DNA from: Isoetes taiwanensis
Lineage: Eukaryota; Streptophyta; Lycopodiopsida; Isoetales; Isoetaceae
Direction of reading: 5' to 3'
DNA length: 64,000 nt
Assembly (NCBI GenBank): GCA_021234155.1
Contig: JAJEKV010000046.1
Location: forward strand, 4,008,665 to 4,072,664
A program made the translations under genes and the position numbers. Numbering within the stretch: position 1 is the stretch's first letter; each line of letters begins with the position of its first letter. This document shows, piece after piece, positions 33,768 to 44,779 of the stretch. The notes under the pieces were generated by a model, which was not told the DNA's origin, searched no databases, and was given only the letters and a program-made list of their open reading frames with translations.

Positions 33768-34508
33768 TTATAAGTCTGTGGCTAAGTTCTTCAATACGTA
33801 ACTAAGATTGCTTCTAGTTTTGCCACATCTTGATTGGCCTTTGCTAGTGTTGTAAACGCACCTTGTGGCTATGACCCTGCGTTTGAATGCACCTGATCCA
33901 AACTTCAGTTCCTCTATCGGTCGAAAGTTCTTCTTCCTCTCTCGCAAGCCAAGTAGTGTCTTCTTCAAATTCTTTAACTTACACTGAAGCCCAAAGTTTG
34001 CTTTTTCGAGCTCTTTGATCTTTTCCTGCAGCTGCTCTATTATCAATTTGGACTTGCCCACTTCGTATCTCTGAGAGTTTTTTCTCTCGAGGCCATCACT
34101 CCTTTCCTTCATTATAGTGGAGTAATGAAGCGAGAGAAAAAAGAGCTGCTGGTTTAAGTTATAACTCTCTTGTGACAATTGGAAACAGCTCCTCTCAAGA
34201 AACTGTAAACGATTCCGAATGCCTTCGTCGTCTCTTAATCTCTCACAATATCTAAGAAGGCCAGAGTTACTGTCACCATAAAATTGGATTAAACTTGACA
34301 CGTCCAGAAAAATGATGGTTTCTTACCACTCAATGGATCCAATGGATCTAAACGGCCATCCGCCCAGATGTTCACTTTTTGAGCCTGCAAGATGCAACAT
34401 GTCGAGGTCTAAGTTCCTATTTTTTAGACCTCGCTTTTTGCGATTGAAGACTAGAGCATATTCACGAGTCAGTTGGATTCTTATCCACACATCTTTTGGA
34501 GCTTCCAT
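33768..34508 (-). CDS. Unknown coiled-coil protein with one in-frame stop
   Basis: A 247-codon minus-strand frame from ATG at 34508 (MEAPKDVWIRIQLTREYALV) to 33768, open throughout except for one TAA at 34323-34325. The C-terminal half is a strong coiled coil (EQLQEKIKELEKANFGLQ then KLKNLKKTLLGLRERKK) with a basic tail. It has no enzyme motif. ATCACACGGCGCG, the left arm of the hairpin family, lies 10 bp upstream of the start, the same placement as at 8.9 and 10.7 kb, so I infer a gag-like or accessory transposon protein. If the TAA is a sequencing error or a read-through site the gene would be intact. Confidence 0.45.
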
Positions 34509-34517
34509 TCGGCATAA

Positions 34518-35126
34518 ATCACACGGCGCGAAATTGAGATGTACAACTTGTATGCCCTATACCAATTCGCATCTTGTGAGCTGACTGTCCGTACAAATCC
34601 TGTTTTTGAAATTTGCAAGGTGCATATGAAAATCGAAAGTTCAATTCTCTTATAATCCATGCTTTTATACATATTAAGCAAGGGCGGAAAGCCTATATTG
34701 GGATGAACTAAAGATCCTGGTTTGTGAACTTATGGCGCATCACCTCGAAATAAAAGTGGGATATAAAGCTTGAACCTACACATTCAAATTTTGCATTGTA
34801 AAGGGCGGGAAGCTTGTATGGGCATGGCCTCTAAGTGAAAATGGCGCAAGATCAGAATAGGAGAGGAGTGCACTTGGTTCTGAAAAACCAAAACAGACAC
34901 CATCATCATTGGCCGGTATGCTTTGATGTAAGTGGTTTTTTTAGAGCGCCATACGTTTTATCTGTCTGTCTGAAAGCTGACAGAATTCAAGACAGATGGC
35001 GCCATAAATGTGCGATCCCCCCATTCCGAGGAAATATTCCAAGTAAATCTATAATTATGAGAGTTTAATATCCTACATGGCATGGGAAAAAAGGAGTGAA
35101 AATAAGACGTGGAATGGGTGATAGGA
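34518..35126. other. Non-coding flank with hairpin-family half site
   Basis: 34518-34530 is ATCACACGGCGCG. The remainder has two related GGGCGGRAAGC phrases (34684 and 34803) and no gene. Confidence 0.35.
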
Positions 35127-35653
35127 GGCCATTTTGAGATCCCAAATCCACCCTAATGCCTTCTTTCTCTCTCCTCCCTTTCTTCGTCCCATTCTACCAT
35201 CTTCTCCTTCCCATTCCTCTTCTCAAAAGCCCCTCCGTCTGCTGTTGCTGGTGGTTGCTCTTCCTGTTGTTGCTGCTGCTGCTGCCTCCCGTCACTCCTG
35301 GAGAGTGTCCTCCGGGCGAGGGGTCCGTCCGTCTGTTAAGTCGCTTCGGACGAGCTGCTTGGGACTTGATCGTCCGTGATGTGCTATGTCTCGTTGGAGG
35401 AGTCTGACGTGCTAGGCTCTTCGCCCTCACCCGGCTTCGGCCTCAAGTGCTCGGGGATCTTCTTGCCACTCCTCGTGACTAGCTCCACCATGTTGGGCCT
35501 CTTCCTGGGGCTCCCAACTTTTCTCACAGTGCATTTGGTATGTGCCATGTCTTACGGTCAGGAAAACTGATTAATTTAAGTTGTAGATAACCTTAGGCCT
35601 GGAGAGAGAGGGAGTTTAGGGCAAAATTAGGTGGATAAGGGCTAAAATGGTCT
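35127..35653. mobile_element. MITE-like insertion with imperfect terminal inverted repeats
   Basis: Left arm GGCCATTTTGAGATCCCAAA..TCCACC (35127-35152) pairs imperfectly with the right arm at 35630-35653 (GGTGGATAAGGGCTAAAATG..). The interior is CT-rich and has plus-strand frames with long Leu/Cys/Trp runs (35156-35407) that look like low-complexity sequence; a secreted protein cannot be excluded. The left-arm sequence also occurs at 14176. Confidence 0.4.
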
Positions 35654-36599
35654 TTAAAAAGGGAAGATGCTTTTACATGCCAGGGAATATTCTGTTGCCA
35701 TTATTACTCCTACTAATTAGCCACCCTTATTGATGGTTCCCTTATATAATCACTTTTTCTTTAATTTTTTTTTATTTCTAATGGTTCTTGGTGTTTTAAT
35801 TATGAATTTACACCATTTTCACCCAGGTCTCGAATTGGGACGATTCTTCAACCCATTTTGCGCAAATTTTGGTGTTAATGAATAATTTCTACTTACTACA
35901 AGAGAAGGGGTCAATTAGTGTTAGCAAAATGTCACCACAACATTGGCAAATATACATTATGACAGTATTGGTGACATCTATGCATAGGTGATGCTATAGG
36001 TGGCACAATTTCTGTCAGGAGTAGAGTCACAATTTGTGTCACCAAGAGTGTCAGTAATCTTTTTATGACCTTATAGATGTTGTTATTAGCATCAATCATA
36101 GCATCACTAGTTCTTACACATATAGCATCAGTGTTAATGGCAGTGCCACTAGTGACATTATAAGCGGTGTTATTAACAGCAATTATAGTGTTACTTCTTG
36201 TTACACATGTAGCATCAGTATTAGTGTCAGTTCCAACTAATGACATCATAGGTGGTGTTATTAGCATCAAATGTAATGGCACCTTCAGTGTCACAAATTT
36301 GGCCAACGTTTGTGTGGCCATAGTATATGCCACAATAGTTGTTGCTACTAATATCACTAATATTGTCGTATAATGTTCCATCATTATTGTCAAGCTTTAT
36401 GTCAATCCACATCTAGGTCAGTGGCACTCTCACTCTTCTGGCTTAGTATGGCACTCTATCCTCTCTCCACAACTTGAGAAAAAATAAATAGATAGATAGA
36501 TAGTAGTTTTAACGTCACGCCACTATGCAGCATCCAACTGGACATGTGACCACACACCACACTATATTGCTTGGTTGGGCCCTGCCCTCAACCACCTTA

Positions 36600-36712
36600 C
36601 ATTGCGTCTGTTAGGATTTGACCCCCAACAGTACCGAGTGCGATTCTGGGCAGTCTCGAACTCGAGACCACATTGCTAAGGAACAAGTGTGTTACCACTA
36701 AACCAATAGAAA
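36600..36712 (-). mobile_element. tRNA-derived SINE head
   Basis: On the minus strand TGGTTTAGTGGTAACACACT matches a Pol III A-box and TCGAGTTCGAGACTG a B-box, with tRNA-like spacing. A non-tRNA body follows. No cloverleaf closes perfectly, so this is a SINE rather than a tRNA gene. Confidence 0.6.
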
Positions 36713-36979
36713 ACTTGTACAACTTCTTTTGATGCCTTCAAATAATGAAGGAATTCAAATATTAGCCTTCATTAAATTGCAAAAGCAAAATACCGACCAT
36801 TGTTTCTTGATCTTCGTACTTGACTTGGAAACCTTCAACATAATAATTGAACTTTAAATAACCTTGAGAGTAACGTGGCCTTCAAACACTTGGGGCAAAA
36901 CAAATGTATCTTGGTCTCCAATAATATATTATCTCTTCTTTAATAACCACTTCACATAGTTGGAGAATATATAAGATAA

Positions 36980-38485
36980 CATCTTCGTAACAATCATTAT
37001 ATGGGCAAATAAATAGCAACAAGAATTTTTCGTCTATATTTTTTGAAATCTGGAATAAAAATTGCACGATTACGGATTTGAACCCTGGCCCTTGCAGCAA
37101 CAAATCAAAGCCCTTGCCGAAATGCCAAACAAATGTAACTTGGTCTCCAATATTATATTATCTTTTCTTTAGTAAACCACTCCATATAATTGGGGAATGT
37201 TACTTGGTCTCCAATAATATATCTCCTCTTCTTTAGTAACCACTTCACATAGTTGGGGATAATGTGGCTGCGATCAAGAACCGTATTATTATAACATGTG
37301 ATTTTGAGATGTTTTCTAGGATATTTGTATTGTTATACGTAGGAAGATGACGCTGACAGGCCGATTTTGGGAAGAAACAGTATAGGGTTTTTTCTTAGAG
37401 GTGAAGTCGCAGGTAGAAGCGCGTGATGGATTGGATACCTAGCAAATCCCATTCCTCTTTCTAAATCCGGCCCCTACAGGTGTCATCCCGGAGGCCTGCA
37501 TCCGATGGGAGCCCTCTTTTGCGAATCTCCATCTTACCTCTGCTGCTCCACCATACAGGTTAGTTCTCTTCATATTCTCTTCTTTCCTTTGGCTTTCTTT
37601 AGCAGGGTCTTCCTGTGGACATTGGATCTCTAGAATGGAGAAGTTTGTGGCCTGGCGGAATTGTACAGGCTCAGAAATTTTCGTGCAGAACTTGGGGACC
37701 CAGACCCAGGAATAGGGAAGTTTACATTTGTTAAATTCTTGTGTTTCCTTTTGTGTTATCGGTGTTGCTCTGTTCTCTTCAATCTTCATAGGCTTCTATA
37801 GAGCTAGGATTCCGGCTGGCTCATGCTTGAGGTAAGCCAAGGGCATTGGATTTTTGAATAGGGAAGTTTACATTTGTTAAATTCTTGTGCTTCCTTTTCT
37901 GTTGTCGGTATTGCTTTGTTCTCTTTAATCTTTATAGGCTTCTGTAGAGCCAAGTTTCCGACTGGATCATGCTTCAGGTAAGCCAAGGGCATTGGATTTT
38001 GTTGGGGTTCGATTTCACAAGCCTTGGTCGTACTATACTGCTCCTGTATTGCATTCATATTATTTAGGCATATGGTTATTTTCCTTAGAAGCCCCTATAA
38101 TATGGGGTCAATTATGCATTGTTGTATTACAAAGAATTCATGATATTATATGAGGCTAACCAATGGCTCTAGGCCTTGGGCGTCCCCTTTAAAAGCGTGT
38201 CAACATGTGCGCATTTGACCCCAGGAAGACCTCTGATGGTTGTACAGGATCTGCCTACGCAGAATATCCCTTCAAATGTGCCTCAATCCAAAGGCTCATA
38301 AAAAATAATACACGCTTTATCCAATATATAAGATAACATCTTTGTAACAATCATTATATGGGCAAATAAATAGCATAAAAAATTATTCGTTTATATTTTT
38401 TGAAATCTGGAATAAAAATTGCACAATTACGGATTTAAACCCTAGCCCTTGCAGCAACAAATCAAAGCCCTTGCCAAAATACCAA
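36980..38485. repeat. Duplicated SINE-like segments (36980-37130 and 38325-38485)
   Basis: Both segments share ATATAAGATAACATCTT.., ..GGAATAAAAATTGCACRAT and CCTTGCAGCAACAAATCAAA, at well over 90 percent identity by eye and about 1.35 kb apart. On the minus strand AGGGTTCAAATCCG is a good B-box. They flank the 37280-38075 HUH-derived block. Confidence 0.6.
37280..38075 (+). mobile_element. Non-autonomous relative of the 46.4-48.9 kb HUH element
   Basis: 37290-37400 (GTAACATG-like start, ATTGTTATACGTAGGAAGAT..) aligns with 46450-46590 just upstream of the HUH gene. 37975-38045 (CAGGTAAGCCAA.. then GGGGTTCGATTTCACAAGCC) aligns with 48825-48890 downstream of it. The coding region is missing. 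Between lies a 146-bp unit repeated in tandem (37711-37856, 37857-38002). This is the layout of an internally deleted, non-autonomous copy. The alignment is by eye. Confidence 0.45.
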
Positions 38486-38625
38486 GCCAAACATTAAGTA
38501 GTTTAGATTCGCCAAATATGTATCCATTCTTTTACAGTTTCTTTTTACAGCCTATATTTCAATTCACGGCGCTTCTATGTGCCGATTTAGGGCTTCAGAT
38601 TTCTTAGGCGGCGTCTTCTTGGGCT

Positions 38626-38735
38626 ATGGCAGCGTGTATCGCTAGAATCAAAGCGGAAAGTTCGAATTTTCTTGCAAGGATTGTAAATACAAATCGTAGG
38701 CGAGGTTGGCTCCTTCTGAACCTGGATCATGGTAA
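38626..38735 (+). CDS. Possible captured first exon of an unknown gene
   Basis: ATG at 38626 opens a frame reading MAACIARIKAESSNFLARIV.. and RRRGWLLLNLDHG, which runs into GGTAAGAAC, a good splice donor, near 38730. A G/C-richer leader precedes it. The family is unknown. It sits inside the CACTA-like element, as in Pack-type gene capture. Confidence 0.3.
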
Positions 38736-39935
38736 GAACATGCTTTACAAGCAGAGGCACATAATGGCAGGGAATGAAATAGCAGATTTAGCAAAAGATC
38801 AAAACGTAATCATTATTTTCTTTTCTCATTTTGACTCTTTGTTTAGAACATGTTGGTATGGCAAGAGGCATGTATGGCAAGAAACAGAGATAGACGAAGG
38901 CAAGGCTGTAAATTTTGAAAATGAAGGCAATTTTTGAGGGAAATTTGGAGGCTAGCAATAGTTGGCTTCCTTCAATCAAATCGACAAGCATATGTAAGTC
39001 TATTTTACTTCTAATGCTTCCATTCTTATTCTGCTGCCAATCAAAACAAGAAAGAAAGCAGAATGTAAATACCTCTAAATTTGCATCCAAAATTTAGTAG
39101 TTCTTTGTTCTGTGCTGTTCTACTAATGCAGATTTGAGAAAGTGAAGAAATTCTTGGATGGAGACATATCATGCTAGCAAAACGATGTTTGTCCTGGCAT
39201 GTTTAATGTAATCCCAAGTTACTTTCCATTATGTCTTACCTATTACTTTCCATCATCTCATACCTATTAAACTACCTCACAGGCTGCAATTTGTCATTAT
39301 GTGGAAGATATTTGGTATTTAAGTGATTCTAAACGGCTCTGCCGTCAACATATGTTCGCATCTAAAATAGCTCTGCCATGAACATATATGTCTAGAGCCC
39401 TTCTCTGTGGCAGCTTGCTCTATGTCAAACAACCATATTTTGAGAAATGCTATTAAATCCATCATCACTTTTAGTCTACTGATGCAAGAGCATATGAGAA
39501 GATGCTTCATTGATATATTGCCTAGGGTCTAGATATTGTTATGTCAGTTCCTTGAATAAAAGCTACAACAGAAAGTGGAGATGAATAAAAGGGTTTTCTA
39601 TGAGATGTAAATCTGTTTGGGCAAGGATTAACAATGATGACTGCAAACAAAGTAGAAAGTCACGATGAAGATGCATTTACATGAGATGCATCACTGAAAA
39701 TGTTCCTACTACAGGAAGAAAATGTTGAAAAAGTTCGAAGGTATATTTTTTGTGTGAACTATGTAAAGGTACATTTTCAATGTAATGCAATTTTCCTATG
39801 GCTAACTAATGATATCATTTTGCTGATGCTTTTGGAATTTCTACTTGCAACCTTTGGCATGGTACATGCCACTATTGAATGTCTTTAAAAAACGTATGAA
39901 TTCACTAGGAAATACAAGTTTCTATGCATTGCATT

Positions 39936-39936
39936 C

Positions 39937-39989
<53 letters not shown>

Positions 39990-39990
39990 C
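39936..39990. repeat. (CAA)n microsatellite
   Basis: About 18 uninterrupted CAA units. Confidence 0.95.
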
Positions 39991-40585
39991 GATCAAAACA
40001 TGACATTAACAACGACAAAACAGATGGCATCCATGTTAAATTGACACAATGTATAGTTTAATTAGTGACAAATCTCCTATCATTATGAGTGGTGTTACAA
40101 GTGACTTTACACGTGACGATAATCTTAACATTATGAATGGTGTTACCGGTGACATTAAAAGTAACATTATAAATGACCTTATATGTGACATTATATATGT
40201 TATAGTAGATGATGCTATACCTGACTGGATAGGCCTATGACTGCCATAAATTGTGACATTAAACGTGGTGTTATAATTGACTTTATAGGAGACACTACTA
40301 ATGATGCTACATGTGGTGCTGGGACTACCACTCTAAGTGATGTTGCTGACAATATATGTGACGTTATTATTGCTACATTTGTGTCACCAATATGCGTCAC
40401 CCATAATGTCAATTTTTAAGAAAAAATGATTTGCTCTTCTAGGCCAAAAATTGACATAAAAAGTGACACTAATTGACTCCTTCTCTTGTTCCAAATTTAC
40501 TAGAATGCTCGTTTGACTCATTCTTTTCTCTTGAGTTTATAACTTAGCCTAATTCTATGACCCTACTACTTGGGAAAAAATTGTC

Positions 40586-41142
40586 CATTAGAGGTAATTT
40601 GAGATCTCATTTTGTCCCATTAAGGGATGCTTAAAAAGCCACATCAGCTTTTTAAACTGTCCAATAAGAGAAGAGCTCCAGTGTATTTTATTCCAAAGAT
40701 ATGTGGCGGCTAGTGAATTAATGCAGCTCTAACTAACTTTTGCAGGTGTCATCTTTCTACTATAACTTTTGATCAAAAACTCCGATTCAACACTATTTGT
40801 GGCAATGGATTCGTCTCCTCAAGATCTTTCTAATGACAACCCATTGTTATATCTTTTGGGATGTAAATATATAAGAAAAGATCAAAAACCCATATTTTTT
40901 AAGGTTAACACATATGGCTTGTATTGAAATACATCATAACCATATATCACTTGAAAGATCTTTTCATTTTGCATCTAATGCAACAAACGCCGCAGCATTT
41001 TCATGAGTAGATCAAAAGTTATAGGGAAAAAACGACAGTAATGAAGTTGTTAATGCTGCATTAATTGCAGTTTGATGTAGAGTACTCATTCTATTGGAGG
41101 ATTCTTATGGGGACAAAAGGAGATCTCAAATTACCTCTAATG
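40586..41142. mobile_element. MITE with ~36-bp terminal inverted repeats
   Basis: CATTAGAGGTAATTTGAGAT continuing to TTTTGTCCCAT at the left is matched by its reverse complement ending at 41142, with about two mismatches. Inner sequence is also self-complementary: TATAACTTTTGATCAAAA near 40760 against ATCAAAAGTTATAGGG near 41012. The ~557-bp size and absence of coding sequence fit a MITE. The target duplication was not resolved. Confidence 0.65.
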
Positions 41143-41256
41143 CTCCCACTTTCGAGATTCGACGTTGGAATTCCCATTCCATACTCTACTAGGCCAGTTA
41201 TTTCTACTTAGTCAGGGTTATGGCCAGTGCTAGTTCTTGATCAACCAAGAACATTA

Positions 41257-41267
41257 CTCTGATACCA
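41257..41267 (-). other. Primer-binding site for initiator tRNA-Met
   Basis: The minus strand reads TGGTATCAGAG, the standard plant LTR-retrotransposon primer site, three bases after the LTR end. Confidence 0.7.
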
Positions 41268-41270
41268 TTA

Positions 41271-42754
41271 TGATGCTCCCCAGTAGTATACGACGCTCCG
41301 CCGTATACTCTATGGGAAATCCCCATCCAGCATCGTCTGCTACATGGGCCCTCCATCTGCCCCATTCTTGGGATGGTCAGGACGCGCACGGGCTTCTATA
41401 ACAGTGGAAGTATACCACAACATCAACGCTGGCAAAATAGCACAACATAATCAACTACCACGAAGGTAGCACATCCATCCATCCAAAGGTCCATCAAAGA
41501 TACCAACATATCGTAAAATATATAAGCTCCCATCCAGGCTCATGACCAATCCATCTGCCTCTCCTGTGTATGCTTTGAGAATGGGCTAAATCAGGCTCTG
41601 TCGTGACTGTAACCGGCCGGAGACGTAACCTCTTGGTATCACCCAATGAGGCTACTCCAAGTCGCATCTCTCCGGTCCGATGAGGTAGGAAGGGTGGCAT
41701 CTCCCCTTCTCGGGATATAATGGCTCGATAGACGACTAGAGGATCGTGGCGACACATGTCCTTACCTAACTGAACTCCCCAAAACAAGAGCCAGGCCAAC
41801 TCCTGCAACTCCTGAGGGTCAGGGCGACACCATCGACTCAAGAAGTGTCGGACCCATATCCGGCCCACACGAAGTGTCCGGCTATAAGCCTAGCTCTCTC
41901 CAAGTCCCCAGTAGCAGCGCTCAGCAGGGACTCCCTCTATCTTACCATTGACCCCGTTGTGTGGTGCTCAGTCACTCCATAGCCTCCATAGCCTGGTGGG
42001 CTCTATATGCAGGTCACAATATAATAGGAACTAAAGGGCCTAAACTAGAAGCATCATCTAAACAAGACTACTAGGTCTCTAGCCCCCTTCCCAACACAAG
42101 AGATGCAAACATGATCAACCAACATCATATATCCATATAACATGTTAAATAACGAGAATAATATCTAATCCTAATTACGTGCATAGGGTTCATTGGTTAG
42201 GGTTCAAAATCCAAACTGAAGGTTCTAGGAGGGCTCTACTAGAAATACAAGATACTAGCTCATCTGGAGTCCTAGCTTCCAGATGATCTACCTAGGAAAC
42301 TACTCCAAATACCTGCTCCGGAGGAACTTCCACCTGCTCCTGGGGTCTCCATGGCTTGCAAACGATTCGGGGTAGCTCCTACTCCTTCTAGTGATAATCA
42401 CGATCTTGGGCTGCTGATACGTGCTATGTTGCAACAAACAGTTTTCGAAACGGAGTTTTGGGCGAAATACGGTTCCAAGATGGTAGGAGCCAAAAGTGGC
42501 TTGAGGTGAGGGTCAGGTCATAAATAGGTTAGGGTTGCCATATCATGCTACGTGGCTCCACTATGTTGCGTCCGTATGGCGGGTTGGATGGGGCCATGTG
42601 GAAATGGTTCCATCCTACGGTTAGCAAGTTATATAATATAACTTGGCCATGCCTCCCTAAGCACACTTGATGGTATACAAGGCTATAGTAGACTTGTATG
42701 GTGACGCAGCCTTAAAATATATGTATTTATACCGTATATTTTAGGGGAACATCA
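41271..42754 (-). mobile_element. LTR of a retrotransposon (minus strand)
   Basis: On the minus strand the block begins TGATGTTCCCC and ends GGGGAGCATCA, giving TG...CA with short inverted ends, and is followed by the primer-binding site. A GTATAAATA TATA-like box lies about 24 bp inside the start. The internal region and second LTR are not visible below 41160, where the MITE begins, so this is a truncated element. Open frames at 41204-41868 fall within the LTR and are not taken as genes. Confidence 0.6.
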
Positions 42755-42759
42755 CATAC

Positions 42760-44775
42760 CCGGACTTTATACAACAGGGCTATGGAATCTTCTAAGTTTT
42801 ATATTTTTATATTTTAGATTTTGTTTTATGGTTTTTTTGACCTTTTTTGTGGCGAGGTGATGACGCCATCAAAATCATGCGATGTTTTTTAGTGTGGTGG
42901 TGAGGTGATGACACCACCACACATGTGCTTTATGTGTTGTGACTTGAGAGAGCTTATGTGTTTTTCAATGATGATTATGTGACAGGATAACATCCTTGAG
43001 AGCATGGAGATGGAAATAAAAATAGAGTATGTGGTATTTTTGTGGACTTAAAGGTGGCAATGGATGCTGAACAAAAGGGTTCTTGGAGCACCATCTTAGG
43101 TATGGCTTCAAATTTCTAGCTCTGTGGCCATGCTTGGGTTTGATTCTCAAGAAGATAGGTTGTGTTGTGCTTATAAGTAATTGTGAATTCCTACTGTTGG
43201 TGTGAAAATTATATTGGGTGTGAACTTAAAGCAAGTGATATTTTGAAATTGTATTGCTACACAATTACTATTGATGTGGAAATTATATTAGGGATCACCA
43301 CTACATAATGTGCAAGTTAAATCTTTTCATGCATATGTTATGCACTTGATTTAATCTCGCAGGTCATATTCTAAGTTGATCCTGGTCTGAAAGGCCAGGA
43401 TTTGCCCGTAAAAGGTTGATAAGTGCAAGCCTATAAAATATCATGTTTAAATAGGCAATGTAGAGAACCTTATATTAGTGGGTCAATTGAAGATATATAG
43501 TGGATATTGGGAATGGAAAGTAAAAAATGATAGAAAGTTTTTGTGCACCCACCCAGGATTGGTGTTTCTCTTGTGTGTCACTTGCTTGAGGAGAAGAGAC
43601 AATTGATCCTGCTTTGACATGTGTCCTGCGTTAAATAGATTAGTTAGCAAACCCCCCAAAAAAAAAAAAAAAAAAAAAAAACTTTTTTAAAGGGCGATTA
43701 GGTTATGCATGGACGAGGGAAATCATCGCCTCCATTGTCAGACTTCAGTGACCAGGGTTTTGCTTTATGTCTTCTGCCGAGCCCTCAAATCCCATTCTCG
43801 ATCTTAATTTATTTTTGAGGTTCTTCTTTATGACACCCCTTTTGCTTCCACAGCATAAAGCTATCCAAAAAGACATTACCCATTTGTTCTACTCCAATGT
43901 TAGTTCTTCTTCCTTCTTTAAAATGTATTGTGAAAAATCATTGTTATTTCAGATTTGTACTATATAAAAGGGCTAAATTTGTGTTTAAGTTTTTGTGAAA
44001 GCACCACTTCTAGCACGGATTAGAAAGTGGAAGCAGTATTAGTCGGCAAATAATGGAGTATTTTTTCGACAAGAATTTATCTGTATCCTCTAGCTTTTTC
44101 TATACTTTTGATATTTCCCTTCATCTTGCAAAATCTAATGCATCAGATACTCTTCATCAACAAATTCCCCTACTCGTTCCAGACCGAAATCTAATGAAAA
44201 TAAGTGATTGAAATGCAAACATCTTTTCCCTCCTCGTTCCAGGCCGAAATCCAAGCAAACTCATGCAGATAAAGTGATTGAAATGATTCTCAGCAGTCAA
44301 AATAAAGGATTCTCAGCTCTGACCTGTTTCGTGTCCCATGTCCTCTGCCCATCTATTATGAATATTATTGATATTTCTTTGTGTAATAGCATGTGGCAAG
44401 TCTGTCAATGTTGTGATTTACAAAACCATTTCTATGTTTGTTGTAAGAGTATTTGTTGTTCAGTAGACAAAATTGCAATTTAAATTGATCGATATTCAAC
44501 AGGCTAGTTCACTAAAAAACAGGTAAATGTGAGAAGAACAGTACATTCTCTTGAATCCAGAGAAAAATAGGATTTTGACATCTATTCAAGGTGTTTTATA
44601 GCCATGAGATTCACAAGAGAGGTCAACTAGATCTTGTAAGAACTTGAGAGCTGTTTGGAAGAGATATAATGTGACAGAAACAAGTAAAAACAAGTGTGCA
44701 CCAGAAAATGCCACTGTAAAATCCACATTTCGTGTAAAGTTTATCTCTCAGAAAATTGAGATTAAGCGTGAGGCT
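42760..44775. other. No gene seen; poly-A tract
   Basis: AT-rich. 43655-43680 is a homopolymer A run after CCCC. The 43720-44500 frames are short. Downstream flank of CSN8. Confidence 0.3.
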
Positions 44776-44779
44776 AGAG

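Larger units (their letters stand above)
35898..40489. mobile_element. CACTA-like non-autonomous DNA transposon with subterminal repeat arrays
   Basis: A 23-bp terminal inverted repeat, ACAAGAGAAGGGGTCAATTA.. (35898-35920) against its reverse complement at 40467-40489, has one mismatch. The left copy is preceded by TACT, giving TACTACAAGAG, close to the CACTACAAGA ends of plant CACTA elements. Inside each end, about 500 bp (35920-36420 and 40040-40465) are packed with short degenerate repeats built on GTGACATTATA / TATAATGTCAC in inverted orientation, as expected for the subterminal binding arrays of this superfamily. There is no transposase inside; the interior holds SINEs, a tandem duplication, a (CAA)n tract and a possible captured exon. 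The diverged right tip and missing 3-bp duplication leave exact ends uncertain. Confidence 0.5.

Noticed and set aside
35156-35407. Secreted Leu/Cys-rich protein
   Set aside because: The hydrophobic run comes from CT/GCTGTTG-rich low-complexity DNA, and overlapping frames on both strands are equally open.
36600-36712. Functional tRNA gene
   Set aside because: A- and B-boxes are present, but the stems do not close into a cloverleaf and a SINE-like body follows.
41494-41868. 124-codon minus-strand frame as a gene
   Set aside because: It lies inside the LTR and has no domain; a chance open frame is more likely.
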